Below are positions 1-8,905 of a DNA stretch of 13,273 bases, one piece after another. Source of the DNA: Spirochaetaceae bacterium (GTDB lineage Bacteria > Spirochaetota > Spirochaetia > Treponematales > Breznakiellaceae); assembly GCA_031284085.1 (NCBI GenBank), contig JAITAM010000089.1:1-13273 (forward strand). The letters run 5' to 3'. A model generated the notes under the pieces. That model did no database searches, was not told the origin of the DNA, and saw only the letters and a program-made list of their open reading frames with translations. Each line of letters starts with the position of its first letter. Position 1 is the first letter of the stretch. The position numbers and the translations under genes are program-made.

Positions 1-54
1 TGGCTTGTAGGCAAAGAGCTGTGGGCTGCCCTTGATATTAGTGCCGAAGTTTAG
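1..54 (+). CDS. Possible C-terminal end of an unidentified upstream gene
   Basis: The first reading frame is open from the window edge to a TAG at 52-54 and encodes 17 residues ending LDISAEV. The other two forward frames hit stops within about 35 bases. The fragment is too short to assign to a family. Its end lies 60 bases before the gyrB ATG, which fits a gene just upstream of gyrB. It could also be chance open sequence. Confidence 0.3.
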   Translation, partial: WLVGKELWAALDISAEV

Positions 55-60
55 AAATAG

Positions 61-2019
<1,959 letters not shown>

Positions 2020-2335
2020 CTTGAATAAATCTAAGCTTTATAGTAAAGTTATAACTGTTTAGAACAAAACATTAGTTGGGTGCAACTAGGAGAGCAATCA
2101 TCTATCAAATAGACATCCTGTTAATGTTAATTTTTATATTTAGGAAGACGATAAAAAAGTACTGCCGGTTTTCGGCTATTGCTACATGCGTGGCCGGCAT
2201 ATACTATAGGTAATTGTAAGAGGAAGCGGGCGAATACTTGCTGCTATGTGAGTGCGGTCATTACCTGTCGGTAATGGATATGCAGGTACAAAATGCGCTA
2301 GTAAAGCCTGTGCCTCTAGAATTGGCGGTGCGTAT
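2020..2335. other. Non-coding gap after gyrB with small hairpins
   Basis: No recognisable gene lies here on either strand. Three short perfect hairpins are visible. They are TAGTTG/CAACTA with loop GGTG (2073-2088), TCTAT/ATAGA (2101-2113), and CATTACC/GGTAATG with loop TGTC (2259-2276). None is followed by a T-run, so no convincing gyrB terminator is seen. A 41-codon open stretch (2220-2342) has no credible start or family resemblance. The promoter for the first lipoprotein gene probably lies in or just after this gap, but I cannot place it. Confidence 0.5.
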
Positions 2336-2340
2336 TTATT

Positions 2341-2454
2341 GTTGAATAGTTCTGCTAGATACTAGCAGTAATTCCTGGAGTAATTTGGGAAATACTTTTG
2401 TTTTAAGGAGGTCAGGTAAAACTGGCCGGTGTGTTGTTCTACACCGGAGATTGT
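2341..2454 (+). promoter_or_regulatory. Structured 5' leader, copy 1
   Basis: This leader is homologous to the one at 3138-3264. In order it holds hairpin P1 (CTGCTAG/CTAGCAG, 2352-2368), P2 (2372-2391, several G-U pairs), a Shine-Dalgarno AAGGAGG (2405-2411), hairpin A (TCAG/CTGG around loop GTAAAA, 2412-2425), hairpin B (CCGGTGT/ACACCGG, 2426-2447), then seven bases and the ATG at 2455. The Shine-Dalgarno is 43 bases from the AUG in linear sequence but 7 once A and B fold. Hairpin A can also extend to GGTCAG/CTGGCC, taking bases from the Shine-Dalgarno and from B. The helices are seen directly; a role in translation control is inferred. Confidence 0.65.
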
Positions 2455-2985
2455 ATGAAGAGAATTGTTTCTATTACGGCAGCTGCTATTTTTGTGTTTG
2501 CATCGTGTACTAGTAACCCTCCGGCTACTTCTTCTAAAGGAACGGAAGAACAATCTTCTGTTTCAAAAGATGTGGTAGATTTTAGCGTAATTTCATCTGA
2601 AGTATGGAAATTAACGGAAATACGGACTGAGAATGAAATAATAGCGGTGCAACGAGCAGCCGATCAAGCTGATTTGTTTACCCTTGAATTTAAGGAGGGC
2701 CATATTTATGGTAAGGCCGCGCCAAACCGTTACAATGGGCCCTACACGAACGGAGAAGATGAGAGCCTAACAATTGGTAATGCTGCAAGCACTTTGATGA
2801 TGGGTGTTAATATGCCGGCAAGACCTACAGAAGCTGAGTATTTTGCTTATTTAAGCAAGGTTAGTCACTATAAGATAGATGAACAAACATTTGCTTTGTA
2901 TAGTAAAGATGAAGCAGGTAAGGAAGTGATATTGCTCTTTTTACCGCTTATAGAGACGGACGTGGAAGGTTCTCCTCTAAATTAA
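2455..2985 (+). CDS. META/HslJ-type lipoprotein (paralog 1)
   Basis: This is a predicted 176-residue lipoprotein. Its signal peptide (MKRIVSITAAAIFVFASC) ends at a lipobox with acylated Cys18, followed by a Ser/Thr/Lys-rich linker. From about residue 49 the sequence follows the META/HslJ (DUF306) pattern: VWKLTEI, then GKAAPNRYNGPYT, the TIGNAASTLMMG segment, a T-E-x-E-Y-F-x-Y-L helix, and a final LLFL strand. E. coli HslJ is a heat-inducible membrane protein linked to novobiocin tolerance; the biochemical role of the family is not settled. The ATG at 2455 is chosen because it begins the signal peptide; the GTG at 2431 lies inside a conserved leader hairpin. The gene is a paralog of the one at 3265, sharing domain, signal peptide style and leader, which points to tandem duplication. 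No terminator is evident after the stop. Confidence 0.85.
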   Translation: MKRIVSITAAAIFVFASCTSNPPATSSKGTEEQSSVSKDVVDFSVISSEVWKLTEIRTENEIIAVQRAADQADLFTLEFKEGHIYGKAAPNRYNGPYTNGEDESLTIGNAASTLMMGVNMPARPTEAEYFAYLSKVSHYKIDEQTFALYSKDEAGKEVILLFLPLIETDVEGSPLN

Positions 2986-3137
2986 AAAGGTTCGTAAGAA
3001 CGCCCGAAAAGCTAGAAGGAAATTCGCCGGTGAAACGTCAGGTAATGCCTTTTGAGAATATAATTTCGGCTGCGTAACTATCCTTTTAGGGTGAAATAAT
3101 GTTCAATAGTGAGTATCTTGTCCTTGTTGATATTATC
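2986..3137. other. Spacer between the two lipoprotein genes
   Basis: About 150 bases lie between the first lipoprotein stop and the start of the second structured leader. I see no gene, no strong terminator and no consensus promoter here. The clear similarity to the region upstream of paralog 1 begins only at about 3132-3138, so the duplicated unit seems to start at the leader. Confidence 0.4.
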
Positions 3138-3264
3138 ATTGAATAGTTCTGCTAGATTCCTAGCAGGAATATTAAAATTCCTGAAGTATTCAGGAAATAT
3201 TTTTACTAAGGGAGGTCGGGTAAAACCGGCCGGTATTTATCTTTCTTAAATACCGGAATTTTTT
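3138..3264 (+). promoter_or_regulatory. Structured 5' leader, copy 2
   Basis: This is the second copy of the leader at 2341-2454, and it shares the 17-base block GAATAGTTCTGCTAGAT. It holds P1 (CTGCTAG/CTAGCAG, loop ATTC, 3149-3166), P2 (TTCCTGAA/TTCAGGAA, 3178-3196), a Shine-Dalgarno AAGGGAGG (3208-3215), hairpin A (TCGG/CCGG around GTAAAA, 3216-3229), and hairpin B (CCGGTATTTA/TAAATACCGG, 3230-3256). AATTTTTT then leads to the ATG at 3265. The AUG is 49 bases from the Shine-Dalgarno, or 8 when A and B are folded. Compared with copy 1, an A-U pair in hairpin A has become G-C, and hairpin B has changed while staying perfectly paired. Hairpin B with its T-run also resembles an intrinsic terminator. 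Confidence 0.65.
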
Positions 3265-3843
3265 ATGAAAAAGATCGTTGTTCTTTTTGCAGCACTAGCA
3301 TTGGTTTTTGTATCTTGTAAAACGACTACACCTACTGAAGAAGTCGTACCACCAGAACCAAAAACTGTAGAGGCAGAACCTACACCAGAGCCAAAAACTG
3401 TAGAGGTGGAGCCTACTACACCAGAACAAAAAGCTGAAGGTGATCTTGGTGAAATCCAAGGTAGATTTTGGAAATTGAGTGAGGTACGGCTTATTGATGA
3501 TACTATTACTCTTAGAAAGAAGGGAAAACCAGATGATCTCTATGGAGAGTACTATACTGCATTCATTAGTGGTAGTGAAATCAAAGGTACGGCTGCACCA
3601 AGTACTTTTAGCGTTTCCTATACTGGAGATAGCATAGAATCATTGGATTTTGATGTGCTTAAAATCGAAGTAGCACCGTCTAGCATTACTCTTCCAGGCT
3701 TGCCATTCACTGAAGATGACTGCCTTCTTTATATAGAGAAGGGTATTGAACGGATACAAGTGATTAAGAATGAGTCGCTCACTCTCTTTACACGAGATGA
3801 GGATGACAAGGAAGTGGCTTTAGTCTTTATTAGTGAAAATTAG
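3265..3843 (+). CDS. META/HslJ-like lipoprotein with Pro/Glu spacer (paralog 2)
   Basis: This is a predicted 192-residue lipoprotein. The signal peptide MKKIVVLFAALALVFVSC places the acylated cysteine at 18. Residues 19-60 form a low-complexity Pro/Glu/Thr spacer built from 11-12-residue repeats (PEPKTVEAEPT), probably extended and holding the domain off the membrane. From about residue 66 (GRFWKLSEV, W69) a META-like domain follows: an IKGTAAPSTFSVSYTGD segment aligns with the GKAAPNRYNGPYT segment of paralog 1, and LTLFTRDEDDKEVALVF matches its end. The domain is more diverged than in paralog 1 and has lost the clear AST motif. The gene has the same structured leader as paralog 1 and is followed by a plausible terminator, so it may be its own transcription unit. 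The specific function is unknown. Confidence 0.83.
   Translation: MKKIVVLFAALALVFVSCKTTTPTEEVVPPEPKTVEAEPTPEPKTVEVEPTTPEQKAEGDLGEIQGRFWKLSEVRLIDDTITLRKKGKPDDLYGEYYTAFISGSEIKGTAAPSTFSVSYTGDSIESLDFDVLKIEVAPSSITLPGLPFTEDDCLLYIEKGIERIQVIKNESLTLFTRDEDDKEVALVFISEN
3352..3432 (+). repeat. Imperfect tandem repeat, 33-36 bases, inside lipoprotein 2
   Basis: Units begin at 3352 and 3385 (33 bases apart), with a partial third unit at 3421 (36 bases on). They encode PEPKTVEAEPT, PEPKTVEVEPTT and PEQKAEG. The reading frame is kept, so the unit count could change by slippage without breaking the protein. Paralog 1 has no such repeat. Confidence 0.75.
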
Positions 3844-3851
3844 GCTTTGAG

Positions 3852-3910
3852 TTATCAGTTGTCAGTTTGTGTTTGAAATTTCATGTGATCTGGCAACTGG
3901 TAATTTTTCT
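3852..3910 (+). terminator. Wide-loop intrinsic terminator after lipoprotein 2
   Basis: The arms 3852-3865 (TTATCAGTTGTCAG) and 3890-3903 (CTGGCAACTGGTAA) pair over 14 positions with two G-U pairs, followed at once by TTTTTCT. The 24-base loop is long but contains the palindrome TGAAATTTCA, which could fold further. It starts nine bases after the lipoprotein stop and ends 15 bases before the ybaK ATG, so it separates the two units. Confidence 0.55.
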
Positions 3911-3925
3911 ATGGGGGAGGTGCCC

Positions 3926-4393
3926 ATGGCTCTTGAACAAGTGCGTGAATATTTACAGCAATGGAATCGTGAATGGGATATAAAAGAATTAGATAGTTCT
4001 ACGGCTACGGTTGCTGATGCTGCACGTGCATTAAGAGTAAGTGAAGCGCGCATTGCAAAAAGCATTTCCCTTAGAAAGAGTGATGGTGCTATGGTATTAG
4101 TGGTTGCCGGCGATATGAAGTTGGATAACCGAAAATTTAAAGATAGTTTTGCCTTTAAGGCAACAATGCTTTCACCGGCAGAAGCCTTGTCTTTTACTGG
4201 ACATCCAGTCGGTGGAATTTGTCCTTTTGGATTGCCGCCCGGTATTGAAGTTTTTCTTGATATTTCCCTTCAACGTTTTGGAACAGTCTTTCCTGCCTGC
4301 GGTAGTAGTAATTCAGCGATAGAATTAACCATTGCGCAACTACAAGAATATTCCGGCAGTAGTGCTTGGGTTGATGTATGTAAAGCGCAATAA
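3926..4393 (+). CDS. ybaK: YbaK/EbsC-family aminoacyl-tRNA deacylase
   Basis: This 155-residue protein belongs to the YbaK/ProX editing family, whose members hydrolyse mischarged aminoacyl-tRNAs such as Cys-tRNA(Pro) or Ala-tRNA(Pro) in trans. Family features are visible in order: a lysine at K45 in ARIAKSISL, matching the conserved lysine of YbaK; the strand VLVVAGDMKLD; the loop GHPVGGICPFG; and the C-terminal FPACGSSNSAIELT segment. I chose the ATG at 3926, which has a good Shine-Dalgarno (GGGGGAGG) five bases upstream; in-frame starts at 3869 and 3911 lie in or at the edge of the preceding terminator and lack one. The exact substrate cannot be read from the sequence, so the symbol refers to the family. 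tkt follows after 57 bases on the same strand. Confidence 0.88.
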   Translation: MALEQVREYLQQWNREWDIKELDSSTATVADAARALRVSEARIAKSISLRKSDGAMVLVVAGDMKLDNRKFKDSFAFKATMLSPAEALSFTGHPVGGICPFGLPPGIEVFLDISLQRFGTVFPACGSSNSAIELTIAQLQEYSGSSAWVDVCKAQ

Positions 4394-4450
4394 CAATAAA
4401 TCAACAATGAAATCATTCATTTTTTAACTTATGATTAAGGTGGTATTTGT

Positions 4451-6427
4451 ATGGATATTCAAGCTTTAGAAAAAATTGCCTTGAGCATACGGGCATTAAC
4501 TATCGATGCTATCCAAAAAGCTAATTCCGGGCACCCTGGGCTTCCCCTTGGTGCATCTGAATTAGGAGCATTTTTGTATGGAGAATTGTTAAATCACGAT
4601 CCGGATGATCCGCAATGGATCAACCGCGATCGGTTTATTTTGTCTGCCGGACATGGTTCTATGCTTTTATATTCGTTGCTTTATCTGTCCGGTTATCCTC
4701 TTTCGCTTGATGATATAAAACATTTTCGCCAAGTCGGTTCTCCGGCTGCAGGGCATCCAGAATACGGTCTTGTGCCGGGTATTGAAGCGACCACTGGACC
4801 GCTTGGTCAAGGTGTTGCTATGGCAGTCGGTATCGCAATAGCAGAAACCATGCTTGCTGCACGGTTTAATACTGAAAAACACCAGATTATTGATCACTAT
4901 ACCTATGCGTTGGTTGGTGATGGCTGTTTACAAGAAGGAGTCTCATCCGAGGCAAGTTCTCTTGCCGGTCATTTGGCTTTGGGTAAACTTATTGTTTTTT
5001 ATGATTCTAATAATATCACGATTGATGGTAGTACGGATCTGTCTTTTACTGAGAAGGTAGCGGCACGGTATCTAAGCTACGGTTGGCAAGTGCTGCACGG
5101 TTCTATGTATAACTTTGAAAAAATAGCACAGCTTACTACCAGAGCAAAAGCAGAAACTGGCAAGCCGACTCTTATCATTCTGAAATCTATCATTGGAAAA
5201 GGTTCGCCGCATAAGCAAAAGACGGCGGATGCTCACGGAGCGCCACTCGGTACTGAAGAGGCATCTGCAACAAAGCTTGCCCTTGGTATTCCGGATGATT
5301 TTTATGTAGATCCAGTGGCAAAGGATTTTTTTGCTGGTAAGCGGCTGGTATGGAAAGCTAATCGAGAAGCATGGCAGAAAAAATTTGAACAATGGGGAGC
5401 AGAAAATCCGGAAAAACATCAAGAATGGAATAGCTTTTTTAATGATAGCATTGTAGCAAGATCAATGCCGGTCTTTAAGGTAGGTGATTCTGTTGCAACA
5501 CGAGCGGCCGGTAACAAAGCGCTTGGAGCACTTGCAGCAGTAAATGAACAGATTGTCGGCGGTTCTGCCGATTTAAGGGGACCTAATGCTGTCGGTATTG
5601 CCTGCACAGCTGCTTTTTCTGCCACTAATCGGCAGGGACGTTACTTGCATTTTGGTATACGGGAATTTGCTATGGCAGCTATTTCTAATGGTATTGTGTT
5701 GCATGGCGGCTTACGAGCTTTTTGCGCTACGTTCATGGTATTTTCTGACTACTTACGACCGGCATTGCGCCTTTCGGCTTTAATGAAACAACCGGTTATT
5801 TATGTCTTGACTCACGATTCGATTTTTGTCGGTGAAGATGGACCAACACATCAACCGGTAGAACACCTAGCCGCATTGCGGGTAATTCCGGGCTTACGGG
5901 TATTACGACCGGCTGATGCTGAAGAGACAATAGTTGCATGGGAAATGGCACTAGAATGGCACGACGGACCTACAGTGCTTGCGTTAAGCCGGCAAGGTGT
6001 ACCGGTTTTTGTAAAAGAAGATCCGGATTGGCATAGTACAATCCGCACCGGCGCCTATGTTGTTAAAAAAATAAAAGATCCTGAGCTAGTGATTATTGCA
6101 ACAGGCTCTGAAGTAAATCTTGCGCTGGAAGCAGCAGCTCTTGTACCGGAAAAAAAGGTGCAAGTGGTTTCTATGATCAGCAGGGAACTCTTTGAAGCAC
6201 AGGCTAAACCCATTCAAGAAGCTATAGTGCCGCCGGGTATACGCATACTTTGCTGCGAGGCCGGAGTACGATCAGGCTGGGAACATTATGCGGATCGAGA
6301 AGATATTCTTTCTATAGATCGGTTCGGCGAATCAGGTCCAGCTAAAAAAGTTGCGGAACATTTAGGTTTTACCGCTGCCGCCCTTGCAGCAATGCTGCGT
6401 AAACCGGGCAAAGCTCACTGTTGTTAA
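4451..6427 (+). CDS. tkt: Transketolase
   Basis: Transketolase is a thiamine-diphosphate enzyme that moves two-carbon ketol units between sugar phosphates in the non-oxidative pentose phosphate pathway. The length of 658 residues is normal. Visible motifs are H28 in NSGHPG, the substrate-side SAGHGSMLLY, the ThDP/metal motif GDGCLQEG (D157) with SNNITIDG, HGAPLG, and the catalytic glutamate E405 in GIREFAMAAI. A pyrimidine-domain stretch (GEDGPTHQPVEHLAALR) follows, with SRQGVPVF before the C-terminal domain. The ATG at 4451 has AAGGTGG about seven bases upstream. The loop GSPHKQKTADAHGAPLG differs somewhat from the usual GSPNKAGT form but keeps the key histidine. The orphan lipoprotein gene begins 33 bases downstream and may be co-transcribed. 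Confidence 0.96.
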   Translation: MDIQALEKIALSIRALTIDAIQKANSGHPGLPLGASELGAFLYGELLNHDPDDPQWINRDRFILSAGHGSMLLYSLLYLSGYPLSLDDIKHFRQVGSPAAGHPEYGLVPGIEATTGPLGQGVAMAVGIAIAETMLAARFNTEKHQIIDHYTYALVGDGCLQEGVSSEASSLAGHLALGKLIVFYDSNNITIDGSTDLSFTEKVAARYLSYGWQVLHGSMYNFEKIAQLTTRAKAETGKPTLIILKSIIGKGSPHKQKTADAHGAPLGTEEASATKLALGIPDDFYVDPVAKDFFAGKRLVWKANREAWQKKFEQWGAENPEKHQEWNSFFNDSIVARSMPVFKVGDSVATRAAGNKALGALAAVNEQIVGGSADLRGPNAVGIACTAAFSATNRQGRYLHFGIREFAMAAISNGIVLHGGLRAFCATFMVFSDYLRPALRLSALMKQPVIYVLTHDSIFVGEDGPTHQPVEHLAALRVIPGLRVLRPADAEETIVAWEMALEWHDGPTVLALSRQGVPVFVKEDPDWHSTIRTGAYVVKKIKDPELVIIATGSEVNLALEAAALVPEKKVQVVSMISRELFEAQAKPIQEAIVPPGIRILCCEAGVRSGWEHYADREDILSIDRFGESGPAKKVAEHLGFTAAALAAMLRKPGKAHCC

Positions 6428-6460
6428 TAGCTATTTAGTATTGAGGAGAGAACTGGACTA

Positions 6461-7039
6461 GTGAAAGTATATATTGGACTATTTATTGCGATGATAATGT
6501 TGGTCGGCTGTGGAGATGAAGATAATATAACAGTTGCATATAATGCAAAGAATTTACAAGGAGTTGTTACAGGATGGGCAATGGGCGCTCAATCGGTTAC
6601 CTTGATAGAAGATGTTAACGATCTTGAAGGGCTTTTGTTCAAGTCTTTTACTATTCAGCAGGGTAAAACTTTAGTTATTGCAAAAAATAAAACGATTACT
6701 GTCGAGGGTACGATATTAAAAGCCGGTTCGTACACCGGCAGCTACGGGAGTGCAACCCTGACTCAGAGTGGCAATCTCTTGGTTAATTACGGTGGCGTTC
6801 TGTTTGATGCAGATATAACTATTGGAAAGGATAAAAAGATAAGAATACGAAAAGATGCTGCCCTCTGTGTGGGTAAACCGGATGGAGACAACCTGCTTTT
6901 GCAGCCGGATGAAGATGTTCAGAAAGATGGCGCTACTTTCGCAGCAGACGGCAATGCGGTAAAGATTATTGGCGGCAGACAAGGAACTTACACGCTCATT
7001 CCAGAGGGCGGTACGATTTCTAACGAGCTTAACGATTAG
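6461..7039 (+). CDS. Orphan lipoprotein, beta-rich, unknown function
   Basis: I do not recognise a family for this 192-residue product. It begins with a signal peptide (MKVYIGLFIAMIMLVGC) whose lipobox MLVGC makes Cys17 the likely lipidated residue. The mature part is dominated by alternating short hydrophobic strands and glycine/asparagine turns, such as KTLVIAKNKTITVEG, GNLLVNYGGVLFDAD and KKIRIRKDAALCVGK. This pattern is like a beta-helix or stacked-strand fold and suggests a surface or periplasmic domain. The start is GTG at 6461, supported by GAGGAGAG about ten bases upstream and by the signal peptide beginning there. It follows tkt by 33 bases and is closed by a strong terminator. Confidence 0.8.
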   Translation: MKVYIGLFIAMIMLVGCGDEDNITVAYNAKNLQGVVTGWAMGAQSVTLIEDVNDLEGLLFKSFTIQQGKTLVIAKNKTITVEGTILKAGSYTGSYGSATLTQSGNLLVNYGGVLFDADITIGKDKKIRIRKDAALCVGKPDGDNLLLQPDEDVQKDGATFAADGNAVKIIGGRQGTYTLIPEGGTISNELND

Positions 7040-7064
7040 CTGGTAGTGCAAGTGCTTATTTTGA

Positions 7065-7104
7065 GGGCTTTTATCCTGATTGGGGTAAAAGCCCTTGTTG
7101 TTTT
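7065..7104 (+). terminator. Intrinsic terminator after the orphan lipoprotein
   Basis: GGGCTTTTATCC (7065-7076) pairs with GGGTAAAAGCCC (7083-7094) over 12 positions with one G-U pair and a six-base loop, followed by TTGTTGTTTT. The T-rich tail supports termination of + strand transcription. The hairpin also lies just beyond the pepF stop on the other strand, but the tail there (TCAAAATAAG) is not T-rich, so bidirectional use is uncertain. Confidence 0.85.
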
Positions 7105-7114
7105 CCGGCAGAGA

Positions 7115-8905
7115 CTATGAATGAGCAGGTGAATCGACAGAAGACAAGTGCCGCACCCGCTGTTCAAGTATTGCCATGCCTTGCCTCCAAAAACTCCGGC
7201 TGGTAATATCAAAGCCGGCCTTAGAAGCAATATCTTCACACGATGCGTTACCAGTCCCTCTGAGCAAATCTCGATAGAAGGTGCTGCCCTTTTCTTTCGC
7301 CTGAGCATAAAGACATAACGAAAAGACTTGCCCAAAAGCATAAGGGTAATTGTAAAAGGGGACTGCGGCGCTATAATAGTGGCTCTTTACCGCCCACATA
7401 TAGGGATGGAGGATATTGGAATCAAGGCCGTCCCCGTAAGTCCGCTTTTGCGCGTCTATCATTAAGGCGCAAAAATCTGATGGAGAGAGTTCGGAGCTTT
7501 GCCGCCTTTCAAAGACTGCTTGCTCAAAATAAAATCGGCTTAAAATATCAACAGCAGTTTGGCAGCAGTCTTTCAAGCTGTTTTCAATAAGCCCTAAACG
7601 CTGCGCCGAATCGCTCTCTTGGAGCGCTCCTTCGAGAATGATCGTTTCGGCAAAGGTGCTTGCGGTTTCTGCCAAAGTCATGGGGTATAGAGAGGAGCTG
7701 CGCGGCAAATCTCTGATACATTCATGATGCCATGCGTGTCCTAATTCATGCGCTACCGTGCTTACCGAGTCAAATGAACCGGCAAAATTGCAGAGAATAC
7801 GCGACTCGCCTTTAAGCGGAAAGCCGGTGCAGTAAGCGCCGCCGACCTTAGCCGGCCGTCCGCCTGAGTCTATCCAGTTTGAATCAAAAGCCTGTTTGGC
7901 AAAAGCTCCGAAGTCCAGATCAAAATCGCTGAACTGCTTAACAATAAAGGCGGTGCTCTCTTCCCATGTCCATGAGCGCTTCTGGGCTGCTGATGTAAGG
8001 CTAAGCGGCGCAAATAAATCATAAAATGTACAAACTGGAAGCCCGAGAATTCGGGCCTTACTATGCAGATACTCACGGAAGAGCGGAAGATGTTCCTCTA
8101 TGGTAGCGATGAGCGCATCGAGAGTTTCAGGCGCAAGCCGGTTCTGAAATGCAGACTTCTCCAAGACCGTTTTCCAACCGCGCCGTGTGTCAAGACTGAT
8201 CGACCAGCCCTTCACCCCATTCAAACAAGCTGCCAACGGCAGTTCCACGGACTGCCATGCCTCAAGCTCCGCTTTATAGGCACGTTCCCGAACTGTCCGG
8301 TCAGGGCTAAAGGCAAGTGCTCGCAGCGCACTGACCGTCTTTGTCTCACCGCTTGCGCTATCCCAAAGCACGGAGAGGTTTGACGTAATCGCCTCGTGAA
8401 GCCTAGACCACGCATCGGCACCGGAACGGGCAAGGTCCGAGGCCAAATCTTCCTCAGCCTGCGGCATCTGGTGGGCGGCCTTGACAAGCGCCTCCTGAAC
8501 AAAGAACTGGTAGCTCTGATAGTCTTTATGCGCAGCGAGAAGTGGCAAAAGCGACTCACCATGCTTATATAAAAGCTGCTGCAATCCTGTTACAGCCTGC
8601 TTTAAGGGCAGACAGAGCGTCTCTATACCGTTAATTTCTTTCAATGCCCGTTCATTGTGGGTGTCGGCGGTATACACGGCCTGTGCATACGCATCAAGAT
8701 TTTCTGCGGTATCAGACGCAGCCTCCCATGCACGGATCAGCTGCACCAGAGAACCACCTAAATTCTCCTGAAAAGAAGATGCGCCCTCTTCTACCAGCCT
8801 TTTTAAGACCGAGATGCGCTCCTGTAAAAGCTGAATATCCCTGCGATATTCAGGCGAATCAAATGATGGATAAATAGAATCAAGGTTCCATCGTGGTAAA
8901 TCCAT
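7115..8905 (-). CDS. pepF: M3-family oligoendopeptidase (PepF type)
   Basis: This is a cytoplasmic zinc metallopeptidase that cleaves short peptides, 596 residues long and normal for the family. The zinc-binding and catalytic motif is HELGH at 386-390 (catalytic E387), within VAHELGHAWHH. The likely third ligand is E413 in LAETASTFAE, 23 residues after the second histidine. The N-terminus (MDLPRWNLDSIYPSFDS) matches the usual opening W-L-s-Y of PepF proteins, and the C-terminal YNYPYAFGQVFSLCLYAQ is the family's substrate-side helix. I chose the internal ATG at 8905 rather than the one at 8923, because GAAGGAG lies five bases upstream of it and overlaps the longer start. It lies 148 bases downstream of ligA on the same strand and converges with the lipoprotein gene. 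Confidence 0.93.
   Translation of the reverse strand: MDLPRWNLDSIYPSFDSPEYRRDIQLLQERISVLKRLVEEGASSFQENLGGSLVQLIRAWEAASDTAENLDAYAQAVYTADTHNERALKEINGIETLCLPLKQAVTGLQQLLYKHGESLLPLLAAHKDYQSYQFFVQEALVKAAHQMPQAEEDLASDLARSGADAWSRLHEAITSNLSVLWDSASGETKTVSALRALAFSPDRTVRERAYKAELEAWQSVELPLAACLNGVKGWSISLDTRRGWKTVLEKSAFQNRLAPETLDALIATIEEHLPLFREYLHSKARILGLPVCTFYDLFAPLSLTSAAQKRSWTWEESTAFIVKQFSDFDLDFGAFAKQAFDSNWIDSGGRPAKVGGAYCTGFPLKGESRILCNFAGSFDSVSTVAHELGHAWHHECIRDLPRSSSLYPMTLAETASTFAETIILEGALQESDSAQRLGLIENSLKDCCQTAVDILSRFYFEQAVFERRQSSELSPSDFCALMIDAQKRTYGDGLDSNILHPYMWAVKSHYYSAAVPFYNYPYAFGQVFSLCLYAQAKEKGSTFYRDLLRGTGNASCEDIASKAGFDITSRSFWRQGMAILEQRVRHLSSVDSPAHS

Noticed and set aside
2020..2430. Possible replication origin next to gyrB
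   Set aside because: No DnaA-box-like clusters or AT-rich repeats are visible, and dnaA, dnaN and recF are not in the window.
2431..2454. GTG start at 2431 for lipoprotein 1, 19 bases after the Shine-Dalgarno
   Set aside because: The spacing is too long, it would put charged residues before the signal peptide, and copy 2 of the leader has no matching start codon.
4406..4425. Small hairpin AATGAA/TTCATT with a T-run between ybaK and tkt
   Set aside because: The stem is only six pairs and almost all A-T, too weak to call a terminator.
6720..6741. Hairpin GCCGGT/ACCGGC inside the orphan lipoprotein gene
   Set aside because: It lies within codons for a Gly/Ser turn, has no T-run, and one short internal stem is expected by chance.
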